Source: Chloroflexi bacterium bin20
GTDB taxonomy: Bacteria > Chloroflexota > Anaerolineae > Aggregatilineales > Phototrophicaceae
Length of the DNA: 64,000 nucleotides
NCBI GenBank assembly: GCA_002238485.1
Contig: MPMG01000010.1
Location: forward strand, 62,001-126,000
Direction: 5' to 3'
Shown in pieces: positions 25,534-32,413 of the stretch. The notes beneath the pieces were generated by a model. It saw nothing but the letters and a program-made list of their open reading frames with translations. It ran no database searches and had not been told where the DNA came from. Within the stretch, counting starts at the first letter, position 1; each line of letters begins with the position of its first letter. The position numbers and the translations under genes were made by a program.

Positions 25534-26769
25534 CTAGCGCCGCACAACCTTGTTCACGATGCCGAACCAAAATGGCGCGCCCTGCGCAGCCGCAACCACC
25601 GTAGCCGCGATGCCCAGCAGCTTCGTCAGCAGCAAGCCCGTCCAGCCGTCCGGATTATTCTCGGGCAGATAATTCCACAGATTGCTCGGGTCGCTGCGAC
25701 TATAGTGATCGGCGGGCAGATGGGCGAGGCTCTGGAAGCCCCAGCCGATGGGCAGACTCAGCGCTTCGAGGTCGCCCAACTGATTGACGATGGCAGCGCC
25801 GCTTTCCACGGCGTCTTCCAGCTGGGTATCGCCTTCGGCATCGTTGGCTCGCAGTTCGTCGTCCGCTTCGCCAACCTGATCGCCCAAAGCGCCGCTTTGC
25901 AAAGAATAAGTCGCTGTGCCGCTGATTTGCGCTCGTTGAGCCGGGTCTTCCCAAAGCGTCTGCGCGATGTGCAGCGTGTCAATGTTGATCAGCAATGCGA
26001 AGCACAAAGCCACGATCAGCGAAAGCACCTTCATCTTGGCTGTGTAGGCGGCGCTGGCGCGATTCATGGCGCTGTTGAACCAGCCTTCCAGGTTGCCGCG
26101 CGCCTCTTGCATGTTTTCTGCGCCAGAAAGCACCGTCGCCAAGACATTGCGCAACTGGTCGTCTTCGACCTGTCGCACACCTGCGAGCAGCGCTACATGG
26201 TTTGTCTGCCCCGCGCCCAGCCGGCTGATCTCTTCGTCTATCTGGCTGACGATATCCGCCAATGCCGCCCGATAACGCCGATCTTGCACATAGCGCAGGG
26301 AATTGCGCAGCTCTTTTGTATCCTGACCGCCCCTGACCACGCGCTGAACCATCACCCGCAAGCCGCGCCGTTCGGGTCCAGGCGGCATGCCATCCACCAC
26401 ATTGATCAGCGCGCCAAATAACCGCTGGTCCGATTCGGCTTTGACTGTCGTCAGCACCACATCGACGAAAGTCGCCGGCTCAATATAGTCGACAGAGGCG
26501 ATCGGTCTGCGGGCGGTCTTTTCGGCTTCGGCCCGGGTGATGCGCTGGCTGGGCGCGACTGCATCGGCTTTGACCAGTTGGATCAGCGGGTGTGTATATA
26601 GCTTGGCGCGGATGACCGGGTCTGCAATCAAGCTGTTGATAGCGCCGCGCAGGTTTCTGGCGCGCATTTTGGTAGCGCGGGCAAAGAGTGTGTTGACCTC
26701 GGTGACAACGATGCTGAGCAGAATGATGACGAAAACAAGTCCAACGACAACTTCTATGATCGCAGTCAA
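25534..26769 (-). CDS. Uncharacterised multi-pass membrane protein
   Basis: A 411-residue protein that I do not recognise as a named family. The N-terminus is one long membrane helix (IIEVVVGLVFVIILLSIVV), followed by about 230 soluble, helix-rich residues with regular R/E/Q heptads (40-270). A second helix follows (KVLSLIVALCFALLINIDTL, about 280), then a soluble stretch and a final helix near the C-terminus (LGIAATVVAAAQGAPFWFGIV). The start is a TTG at 26769 overlapping the stop of a possible 23-codon upstream frame. It lies 178 bases upstream of the sigma factor on the same strand. Confidence 0.6.
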   Translation of the reverse strand: MTAIIEVVVGLVFVIILLSIVVTEVNTLFARATKMRARNLRGAINSLIADPVIRAKLYTHPLIQLVKADAVAPSQRITRAEAEKTARRPIASVDYIEPATFVDVVLTTVKAESDQRLFGALINVVDGMPPGPERRGLRVMVQRVVRGGQDTKELRNSLRYVQDRRYRAALADIVSQIDEEISRLGAGQTNHVALLAGVRQVEDDQLRNVLATVLSGAENMQEARGNLEGWFNSAMNRASAAYTAKMKVLSLIVALCFALLINIDTLHIAQTLWEDPAQRAQISGTATYSLQSGALGDQVGEADDELRANDAEGDTQLEDAVESGAAIVNQLGDLEALSLPIGWGFQSLAHLPADHYSRSDPSNLWNYLPENNPDGWTGLLLTKLLGIAATVVAAAQGAPFWFGIVNKVVRR

Positions 26770-26837
26770 GCCCAGCCCCTTCCACGCCGTACAGCGATCG
26801 GCGCAGTCCCAGAATTCAGTATAGTGGAGTCCATCAT
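26766..26837 (-). CDS. Possible 23-codon leader frame coupled to the membrane protein
   Basis: ATG-ATG at 26837/26834 opens a 23-codon frame whose TGA overlaps the TTG start of the membrane-protein gene (TTGA). A very strong AGGAGGTGA lies at 26855-26863 but is too far (about 18 bases) from this ATG. A GTG within it (26858) is in the same frame. This may be a leader peptide or just an untranslated leader; support is weak. Confidence 0.22.
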   Translation of the reverse strand: MMDSTILNSGTAPIAVRRGRGWA

Positions 26838-27010
26838 TCCTCGAAAAGGGGCGCTCACCTCCTAATTATCAGGTAAGCGCGCATCCTGGATTTTCGACCT
26901 GGATTTCTGTAGCATTGGATGCGGGCGGGCGGGGTTCAAAAGCGCTCGCGGATTTGCATTTTGGCGCTTGCGCTGTAGACTGCGCCCAGGGCGCGGCTCC
27001 ACACTGGTTA

Positions 27011-27403
27011 TCAGGTTTGATCCTCGAAGTCGGGCGCTTCGCCCATCTTCTCCAGATCGCTTTTGCGTTCGTCCCGCAGCATGAAGTCGTTGATGATGTA
27101 CATATTGGATGTCTGTCGGCCGCCCAGGTGGCGCGTGCGCGTCTCGATGTAGCCTTTGATCTCCAGGGATTTCAGCTTGCGCCGGACAGTTTTGACTGAG
27201 GAGTCTGTTTCGCGGGCGATTGTTTTGGCGCTGGGGTAGCTGTAGAGAGGGTAGTTGTCCGGGTTGGCGCGCCAGATCAGGTAGAAGAGGATGGCTTTTT
27301 CTATGGGGCAGCCGATGTTGACTTTGTAGAGCTGTTGGAAGTAGCGCATTTTGTTGATCTTTTTGCTGGTCTTCTTCGATTCGCTTGCATATGTGTTCGT
27401 CAT
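27011..27403 (-). CDS. Helix-turn-helix protein of the phage left arm
   Basis: 130 residues from the ATG at 27403, with AAGGATACAGG ahead. The N-terminus is Lys/Ser-rich. Then comes MRYFQQLYKVNIGCPIEKAILFYLIWR and a winged-helix domain (SYPSAKTIARETDSSVKTVRRKLKSLEIKGYI), the HTH_36 type found in phage replication and regulatory proteins. The C-terminal tail is acidic. It probably binds DNA as a replication initiator or regulator. An in-frame extension to 28057 is low-complexity sequence from the palindrome region and is not considered coding. Confidence 0.7.
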   Translation of the reverse strand: MTNTYASESKKTSKKINKMRYFQQLYKVNIGCPIEKAILFYLIWRANPDNYPLYSYPSAKTIARETDSSVKTVRRKLKSLEIKGYIETRTRHLGGRQTSNMYIINDFMLRDERKSDLEKMGEAPDFEDQT

Positions 27404-27446
27404 CCTGTATCCTTCAAGGCGAAGTGTGGGTAGACCGCTCTTCGGG

Positions 27447-27470
27447 CGCCCTGAGTTTCGGCTCAGGGCG
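27447..27470. terminator. 9-bp hairpin in the leader of the HTH gene
   Basis: CGCCCTGAG (27447-27455) and CTCAGGGCG (27462-27470) form a perfect stem with loop TTTCGG. On the plus strand it is followed by TTTCCTTTT, as in an intrinsic terminator. On the minus strand it lies just after the predicted transcription start of the HTH gene, so it could protect that RNA's 5' end instead. Confidence 0.5.
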
Positions 27471-27482
27471 TTTCCTTTTGGG

Positions 27483-27510
27483 ATTGTATACCAGCCTCGA
27501 AATCCCGCAA
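27483..27510 (-). promoter_or_regulatory. Candidate promoter of the HTH gene
   Basis: TTGCGG and TACAAT separated by 16 bases on the minus strand, about 80 bases upstream of the ATG at 27403. Confidence 0.4.
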
Positions 27511-27613
27511 GCGACCACATAGAAAATATGTTCTGATTGCGGCCAGCGCAGGAAAAAAATAGCGCCGAGCTTGTGAGGGCGGGTTCTGTGGGCGATGCGA
27601 GGTTTTGTGTAGC

Positions 27614-27665
27614 CAGGTCGTCCGCGCGGAAAAATAAGCTTGCGTTTTTGAGTACGGACGACCTG
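27614..27665. repeat. 52-base interrupted palindrome
   Basis: CAGGTCGTCCG (27614-27624) and CGGACGACCTG (27655-27665) are perfect 11-bp inverted repeats. With the same centre, AAAAA (27630-27634) faces TTTTT (27645-27649), and AAGCTT lies between. Two concentric arms of a palindrome suggest a protein-binding or cruciform site. Confidence 0.7.
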
Positions 27666-27821
27666 ACGGCGGAATGTCTTACCTCGTTCGCTGAGATTGA
27701 ACCCGCGCACGCCCACTCTTTGTCCCAGCTGTGGCGTTTGCTTCTGCGGTTGCGGTCTCTTGCGACTGTCGGCGAGGCTGGGCGACGTGGGACGGCGCTT
27801 TTGTCCGTTCGGGGCAAGCCA

Positions 27822-28374
27822 GGCGGCGTTCTTTGCCGCCATTGGCGCAGCCGCTTTGCCGCGTTCTTTGCGGCAAGCGGGCGGGCATTGGCGAACACGC
27901 CGGCGGCGTTTTTTGCCGCCAAGATGTTTCGCCGCCCGACATGGGGCAGGGGGAGCGCGCGGCGGCGGCGTTCTTTGCCGCAACGCAATCGCGCGCGGGG
28001 GGGCGCGGGCCGCCGCCGCCTGTTCTTTAGGCGGCGAAGCGGGGGTAGCCCCCCCATTACCGCATCTACCCGCCCGTCATCGGCGCTTGTCGCCGAGATT
28101 TACCGCCGCTTTGACGTGCGGCGGCGGGCGGGCAGGAAGAGGGGGGGAGCGGCGGCTTGCCGACCAGCGGGGGGGGGGGGGGCAGAACGCCGCGTGTTTT
28201 GCGGGGGGGGGGGGGGGGGGGGCGGGGGGCCGCGCCCCCCCCCCCCCCCCCATCCGCGCGCACAGGGTGGGCGCGACCGAAGCCAGCGCCGCCGCGTTCT
28301 TTGCGGCGGAGTCAAGCGACCGGCGAGGAAGCGGCGGGTGTCTTTTGCTTTTGGCGGCGCGTTCTTTGCGCCGC
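27822..28374. repeat. Array of seven GC-stem hairpins with conserved loop GTTCTTT
   Basis: Hairpins at 27822-27840, 27851-27880, 27902-27920 (loop GTTTTTT), 27965-27981, 28014-28036, 28289-28309 and 28354-28374. Stems are 5-11 bp, GC-only or nearly so, and differ in sequence, while the 7-base loop is the same. A related one with loop GTTCTGTTT lies inside the HNH gene (28727-28749). Confidence 0.75.
28169..28251. repeat. Long G and C homopolymer tracts
   Basis: G14 at 28169-28182, G20 at 28203-28222, G6 at 28224-28229 and C17 at 28235-28251. The G20 and C17 runs are complementary and could form a hairpin or quadruplex. Tract lengths of this size are error-prone in sequencing and assembly and should not be trusted exactly. 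Confidence 0.7.
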
Positions 28375-28464
28375 GAAAGACACCGCGCGCGGATTTTTGT
28401 TTTCAGGGGTCAGAAGGTGGGATTTCACCAGGTCATTCAGGTCGGGGGCTGTCTGCAAAATCGC

Positions 28465-28677
28465 TTAGAGGGCAACGTGGCGCTTCGACTTTTCCGGGTT
28501 TGAGCTGGAATTGGCGCATTCACGGCATACGACCATCAAGATGCTGTGGCTCATGTAGCTGGCTCTGTAGCTGTCCGGGTAGGGTCGGCGACATTGGTTG
28601 CAAAGACAGAAGCATTGCTTGGCGCCTGCCGCTTTGCAGTCCTTGCAGACCAGCTTGATCGTTGACGATTTCATCAT
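28465..28677 (-). CDS. Small Cys-rich, probably zinc-binding protein
   Basis: 70 residues with three CxxC-like pairs: VCKDC, CFCLCNQC and VVCRECAN, spaced like a zinc-ribbon or zinc-finger pair. The ATG at 28677 overlaps the stop of the HNH gene (ATGA), so the two are translated together. The partner is a nuclease, so a DNA-binding or nuclease-accessory role is plausible but unproven. Confidence 0.55.
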   Translation of the reverse strand: MMKSSTIKLVCKDCKAAGAKQCFCLCNQCRRPYPDSYRASYMSHSILMVVCRECANSSSNPEKSKRHVAL

Positions 28678-29003
28678 GGTATCAGTGGCAGTTGCCCGGC
28701 GGCTATCAGCCGCTCTCGCTCTTGCCGCGCCGCGTTCTGTTTGCGGCGCATGATGTGTATGCGCATGTCGTAGGTCAGGTGGCAGCGTTGGCAGAGGGCG
28801 GCCAGGTTATCGCGTCTGTTGTCTTCGGGCATGTGGTTCAGGTGGGCGACTGTCAGGATGACGATTGATCCTGTCTGCGGGTGTGGCTCTCCGTGTTCGG
28901 CGTCGCACCACTGGCAGCGCCAGCCTGCCTGCTGTCGGATGCGCAGGGATATGGCTTTCCAGTCTGCCGGGTATCTGTGCTTGTGTTCGGGCTTGATGGG
29001 CAT
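28674..29003 (-). CDS. HNH endonuclease
   Basis: 109 residues. Core HNH pattern: WRCQWCDAEHGEPHP, then VAHLNHMPEDNRRDNLAALCQRCHLTYD, with the CxxC zinc pairs and the central His-Asn typical of phage HNH nucleases next to terminase genes. Such proteins assist terminase cutting of DNA in several phages. A consensus promoter ends 6 bases before the ATG, so its mRNA may be leaderless. Divergent from the terminase operon. Confidence 0.85.
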   Translation of the reverse strand: MPIKPEHKHRYPADWKAISLRIRQQAGWRCQWCDAEHGEPHPQTGSIVILTVAHLNHMPEDNRRDNLAALCQRCHLTYDMRIHIMRRKQNAARQERERLIAAGQLPLIP

Positions 29004-29009
29004 GGCGAC

Positions 29010-29038
29010 AGTATATCCAGCTTGATGATGGCAGGCAA
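29010..29038 (-). promoter_or_regulatory. Promoter of the HNH gene (possibly leaderless)
   Basis: TTGCCT and TATACT separated by 17 bases on the minus strand. The -10 ends six bases before the ATG at 29003, so transcription should begin at or next to the start codon. No ribosome site is present. Confidence 0.65.
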
Positions 29039-29167
29039 GACGGGCTGAACTGACGAGATATTCTTGGGCCGTTCTCTCGCGCCGCGGTTAGGTCGGGGAC
29101 GGCACGGCGCGGGAGAACGGCAGACACCGCTGCGGCGCGGCCGCCGCCGCCCCCCGCGTAGGGGTGG

Positions 29168-29186
29168 GTCTGGGCAACGCCCAGAC
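29168..29186. promoter_or_regulatory. 8-bp hairpin in the divergent phage control region
   Basis: GTCTGGGC-AAC-GCCCAGAC, a perfect palindrome between the two divergent phage promoters. There is no T-run, so it is an operator or RNA hairpin rather than a terminator. Confidence 0.45.
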
Positions 29187-29211
29187 AGTGGTCGCCCTTG
29201 CTCGCGATAAT

Positions 29212-29239
29212 TTGTGGTATTGACAGCATGTGCTAGAAT
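29212..29239 (+). promoter_or_regulatory. Promoter of the phage late operon
   Basis: TTGTGG and TAGAAT separated by 16 bases, with extended ATGTGC ahead of the -10 and G after it. The -10 ends six bases before an in-frame ATG at 29246. The same 13-base context (ATGTGCTAGA-A/C-TG) recurs at the promoter at 39869-39897. Confidence 0.55.
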
Positions 29240-29302
29240 GCAGGAATGTTGGCGTTTCTGCCTGCGGGCAGGGGTATAGCTCTCAAAAAATCGGGGGGAA
29301 AA

Positions 29303-29632
29303 ATGTACAGGCTCAATCCCGATCCAGGCTGGCTGCGGAAGGACATCAAAAATGCGAAACAGTTGGCAGCGGACCGCAAGGAGCTCGACTCGTGGCTCTT
29401 GGCGCGGTTGGTGCAGCTTGCAGCTGGCGATGGCTCTTCGGCTTGCCGGGCAATAGAAACATTGATGTCGGCGCCGTCGCAAGAAGGAGTGGAATATGAT
29501 GCAGCAAGAGTTGACGCGCTCGCCGAGCAATACGCCGTCCGTATTCTCCGAAGAATGGGCTATCTTGTTCAGTCACCGGCGCAGGGCGGCGAGGATGAGT
29601 CTGCTGGATTTCATCCTGTACACGATGCCTGA
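29303..29632 (+). CDS. Phage protein preceding the terminase, possible small terminase subunit
   Basis: 109 residues from the ATG at 29303, with GGGGGGA ahead; the frame is open to an ATG at 29246 placed like a leaderless start. It is mostly helical and charged (YRLNPDPGWLRKDIKNAKQLAADRKELDSW), ending in a flexible acidic tail. By position just upstream of the large terminase, with a 137-base overlap in another frame, it is a candidate small terminase subunit. No HTH is evident, so the assignment is tentative. Confidence 0.5.
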   Translation: MYRLNPDPGWLRKDIKNAKQLAADRKELDSWLLARLVQLAAGDGSSACRAIETLMSAPSQEGVEYDAARVDALAEQYAVRILRRMGYLVQSPAQGGEDESAGFHPVHDA

Positions 29633-30944
29633 TTACCAGGTCGCCCGCCATCATGAATTGATGGTGGAAGAGATCGAGCGCGCTATTGCCGCTGACAGCG
29701 GCCGCCTTTATATCGGGATGCCGCCGCGCCACGGCAAAAGCGAAACCGCGACCATCCGGACGATTTGTTGGCACATCGGGCGCTATCCTGAGAAACAGAT
29801 TATGCTGCTTTGCTATGGCCAACAGTTGGCGAATGAGTTTTCGCGGCGAATCCGGTCAATTGTTCGCGACGACCTGCGCTATCGGGAGTTGTTTCCGCAT
29901 GTGGCGCTGTCTAAAGAGCGAGCGCGTCTCGATGATTGGAAGACCACGGCGGGCGGCGGCTTGAAGTCAGTCGGCGTGACGGGCGGCGTGACGGGTCATG
30001 GCGCGGATTTGATGATCATTGACGATCCGCACAAGGAAGGCGACGCGGAGAGTCTGGAGCTTTTGGACAGCGTGTTCACCTGGTATGCGACGGCGGCGCG
30101 GACGCGTCTTGCGCCTGGGGCAAGCATTATCTTCATCATGACGCGCTGGCATCGGCTGGATTTGGCGGGACGGCTGCTGGAATTGCAGAGCACAAGCTCA
30201 GACGCGGACCAATGGCGAGAAGTTGTGCTGCCGGCGCTGGCGGGATCCGATGATATCCTGGGGCGCGCGAAAGGCGAAGCCTTGTGGCCGGAGCGATTCA
30301 GCCGCGAAAGTTTGTTGGCGCTGCGGGCTTTGGATGATCGGTATTTTCAGGCGCTGTATCAGAATAATCCGCGCGGCGCTGATGATGTCATGTTCGATAT
30401 TGATAAAGTCCGTTGGGTCGATGGCTACGATGCCAATGCTGGCGAGATATTCTGGACTTGTGATCTGGCGACGAGCAGCCGGGACAGCGCGGACTATAAT
30501 GTTTTCGCGCGTTGGGGCAAGATGGGCGATTCGATCTGCCTTATCGAAGCGCATCGGCTGCGCATGGCTTATTCTGGCGCTCGGCTGCGCCTGCTGCAAA
30601 TCCGGCGACAGCATCCTGATGAAATGATTGTCTTCCCCAAAGACTTGCTGGAACTCTTAATGTTCAAGCATTTACGCGACGAGCTTGGCGTGGGTCGTCT
30701 TACGACTGTGGCCATGAAAGGCGACAAGGTTCAGAAGGCGCAGCATCCGGCGATTTTGGTCAATAATGAGCGTTTAGCGGTGGTGCGCGACACGGGCAGC
30801 GACAATGATTATTTCGTCCGCGAGCTCGGCGAATTTCCGATGGGACGCTATGATGATTGCGTCGACGCTTTCAGTGTTGCGGCACATTACATGCGCGTGC
30901 CTGGTGAGGTCGAGCTATTTCTGAGGGGTGGCCGCAGTGTTTGA
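29496..30944 (+). CDS. terL: Phage terminase large subunit
   Basis: The DNA-packaging motor, 482 residues. ATPase domain: Walker A GMPPRHGKS (74-82), Walker B LMIIDDPHK (about 170), and the coupling segment FIMTRWH. The C-terminal RNase H-like nuclease begins FWTCDLATSS with the acidic residue in CDLA, and ends GRYDDCVDAF, with the acidic pair expected in Terminase_6C. The ATG at 29496 has AAGGAG about 7 bases ahead. The stop overlaps the portal gene by 17 bases. Confidence 0.93.
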   Translation: MMQQELTRSPSNTPSVFSEEWAILFSHRRRAARMSLLDFILYTMPDYQVARHHELMVEEIERAIAADSGRLYIGMPPRHGKSETATIRTICWHIGRYPEKQIMLLCYGQQLANEFSRRIRSIVRDDLRYRELFPHVALSKERARLDDWKTTAGGGLKSVGVTGGVTGHGADLMIIDDPHKEGDAESLELLDSVFTWYATAARTRLAPGASIIFIMTRWHRLDLAGRLLELQSTSSDADQWREVVLPALAGSDDILGRAKGEALWPERFSRESLLALRALDDRYFQALYQNNPRGADDVMFDIDKVRWVDGYDANAGEIFWTCDLATSSRDSADYNVFARWGKMGDSICLIEAHRLRMAYSGARLRLLQIRRQHPDEMIVFPKDLLELLMFKHLRDELGVGRLTTVAMKGDKVQKAQHPAILVNNERLAVVRDTGSDNDYFVRELGEFPMGRYDDCVDAFSVAAHYMRVPGEVELFLRGGRSV

Positions 30945-32154
30945 GAAGATTCGCTCGTTCTTTCGGGCGCGCGGGGAAGTCACGAACAAAGGCGCGACGG
31001 GTCGGCGTGTCAGCGACTTGCAGGACAGCCCTGAGTGGATCTGGGTGCAGTCGCCGGACTTCACGAATGATCTGGCAATTTACGCTTACCGGGAGTGGAT
31101 TAGCACAGCGATAGATCGCGTTGCCGAGCTCTGCGTATCTGTGCCGATGATTGTGCGCGAGGCTGGTGGACTTGGCGTTTATGAAGACCATCCGCTGCTG
31201 GCGCTGCTGGGGACTTACGGGCGTCCGAATCGTTTGCAGGACAGCTTTGAGTTTATGGAAGCGCATTTTAAGCGCATGGACATCTGGGGCAATGATGTCT
31301 GGTTTTGGCAATCTGAGTTTGGGGGCGCGCCTGACGAGGTCTATCAGCTGGACATGCGCAATGTGCAGATTCGCGTTGTGGATGGCTTGCAGTGGTATTT
31401 CTACAATGTCGGCGGCGTTGAGCATCGGATTTCGCCTGAGCAGGTGACGCATTTCCGCCGCTCGAATCCGACAGCCACCGGCGTATTTTGGGGCATGTCG
31501 GCTGTAGAGAAGCTGCGCAATGTGGCAGAGACGGACCGCTTGATGACGAAGTGGAATCAGAGCTTTTTTGAAAGCGGCGCGCCCAATGGCATCATGATTG
31601 TGGACGCGGATTTGGTCGACAGCAAGCAAGCGCGGCAGATGGAATCGGAGTTCAACGAGAATCCCAGGGGCAAGCGGCGTCTGGCTGTGATACGCGCCCG
31701 CCAGGGTTCGGCAGTATGGCATGAAGCGCTGATGAAGCAGCGCGATTTGGATTTCAATGATGGTCGATTGATGACGCGTCAGGCGGCATTTGACGCTTTG
31801 GGCTTTCATGTGGGCGCTGTGTCTGAGGCATCGACTGAGGCGCATGCGCGGGTAGCTGAGGCATTGGTGCGCGAGTCGGCGTGGATTCGCCATCGGCGGA
31901 CGGCGAGCGCATTGAATACCGCGCTGGAGTTTTGGCCGGGCGCTGGACAATACCGCGTGGACTTCCATGATGTGCGCGCGACTGACTGGGAGCGCGAGTC
32001 GAAGAAGCTGCAAGCGGTCATGCCCTACATGACCATCAACGAGGTGCGCAGCCATTATCTTGAGTTGGGGCCGCTGCCGCGGGGCGATCGGTTTGCAGAA
32101 GTGTCCGTGCCGAACGAATTGGCTGTTGAAGAGAGGATAACTACCGATGCGTGA
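30928..32154 (+). CDS. Phage portal protein (HK97 type)
   Basis: 408 residues; forms the dodecameric ring at the capsid vertex through which DNA is packed. It has HK97-type portal features: REWISTAIDRVAELCVSVPMIVRE near the start, a central segment GNDVWFWQSEFGGAPDEVYQLD, then FRRSNPTATGVFWGMSAVEKLRN and MTKWNQSFFESGAPNGI. The GTG start overlaps the end of the terminase gene. The C-terminal part is variable, as usual. Confidence 0.88.
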   Translation: MAAVFEKIRSFFRARGEVTNKGATGRRVSDLQDSPEWIWVQSPDFTNDLAIYAYREWISTAIDRVAELCVSVPMIVREAGGLGVYEDHPLLALLGTYGRPNRLQDSFEFMEAHFKRMDIWGNDVWFWQSEFGGAPDEVYQLDMRNVQIRVVDGLQWYFYNVGGVEHRISPEQVTHFRRSNPTATGVFWGMSAVEKLRNVAETDRLMTKWNQSFFESGAPNGIMIVDADLVDSKQARQMESEFNENPRGKRRLAVIRARQGSAVWHEALMKQRDLDFNDGRLMTRQAAFDALGFHVGAVSEASTEAHARVAEALVRESAWIRHRRTASALNTALEFWPGAGQYRVDFHDVRATDWERESKKLQAVMPYMTINEVRSHYLELGPLPRGDRFAEVSVPNELAVEERITTDA

Positions 32155-32413
32155 GCCTGACGATGCAATTTTCGTCGATGAAGGCTGCCTTGATTGCGGG
32201 CAGAGTCGGAAGATAGTCCGTGGCGATGCTTTTCCATGCGCCTGGGATTCTCTGTCTGATGGTCAGCGGACATTCTTGCGCCGGTCAAGGGTCACGCCTG
32301 CTGATTGGTGCGCATCGCGTTTGACTGCTGAGAATGCTGTAAAGCGCGAAACGGGCAGCAGCCAGCCCTATGATCTGCCCAAGGCGATACCGATTCAGAG
32401 CGACTTGCTATGA
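32147..32413 (+). CDS. Small phage protein of unknown function
   Basis: 88 residues, overlapping the portal gene by 8 bases and the capsid gene by 4 (ATGA). It contains one CxxC (CLDCGQS, residues 14-20) and further Cys residues at about 31 and 54, and ends QSDLL. No family recognised. The tight packing argues that it is translated. Confidence 0.5.
   Translation: MREPDDAIFVDEGCLDCGQSRKIVRGDAFPCAWDSLSDGQRTFLRRSRVTPADWCASRLTAENAVKRETGSSQPYDLPKAIPIQSDLL

Larger units (their letters stand above)
27404..28464. other. Non-coding, palindrome-rich region of the phage element
   Basis: Long open frames occur here in nearly every phase, but they translate to Arg/Ala/Pro-rich low complexity (repeated AAFFAA or AAKNAA), so no protein gene is called. 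The stretch holds a hairpin (27447-27470), a minus-strand promoter (27483-27510), a 52-base palindrome (27614-27665), an array of hairpins with the common loop GTTCTTT (27822-28374), a CCGCCGC/GCGGCGG hairpin near 28103, and long G and C homopolymers (28169-28251). It could include the replication or packaging origin of the element. Confidence 0.6.

Noticed and set aside
26915..27010. Possible tRNA or attachment site in the gap left of the phage element (GGTTCAAAAG)
   Set aside because: No cloverleaf can be drawn around the TTCAAA, and no matching sequence was found at the right border.
27404..28057. N-terminal extension of the HTH protein to 348 residues
   Set aside because: The extension is the antisense of hairpin repeats (AAKNAA) and lies across a promoter; the ATG at 27403 has a ribosome site.
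27822..28374. CRISPR array
   Set aside because: Hairpin spacing is irregular, the stems differ and only the 7-base loop is repeated; no cas genes are near.
27537..28658. Long plus-strand frames of 268-373 codons in the palindrome region
   Set aside because: Composition is Arg/Gly/Ala low complexity driven by GC-rich hairpins and homopolymers; all phases are open alike and none shows a domain or a ribosome site.
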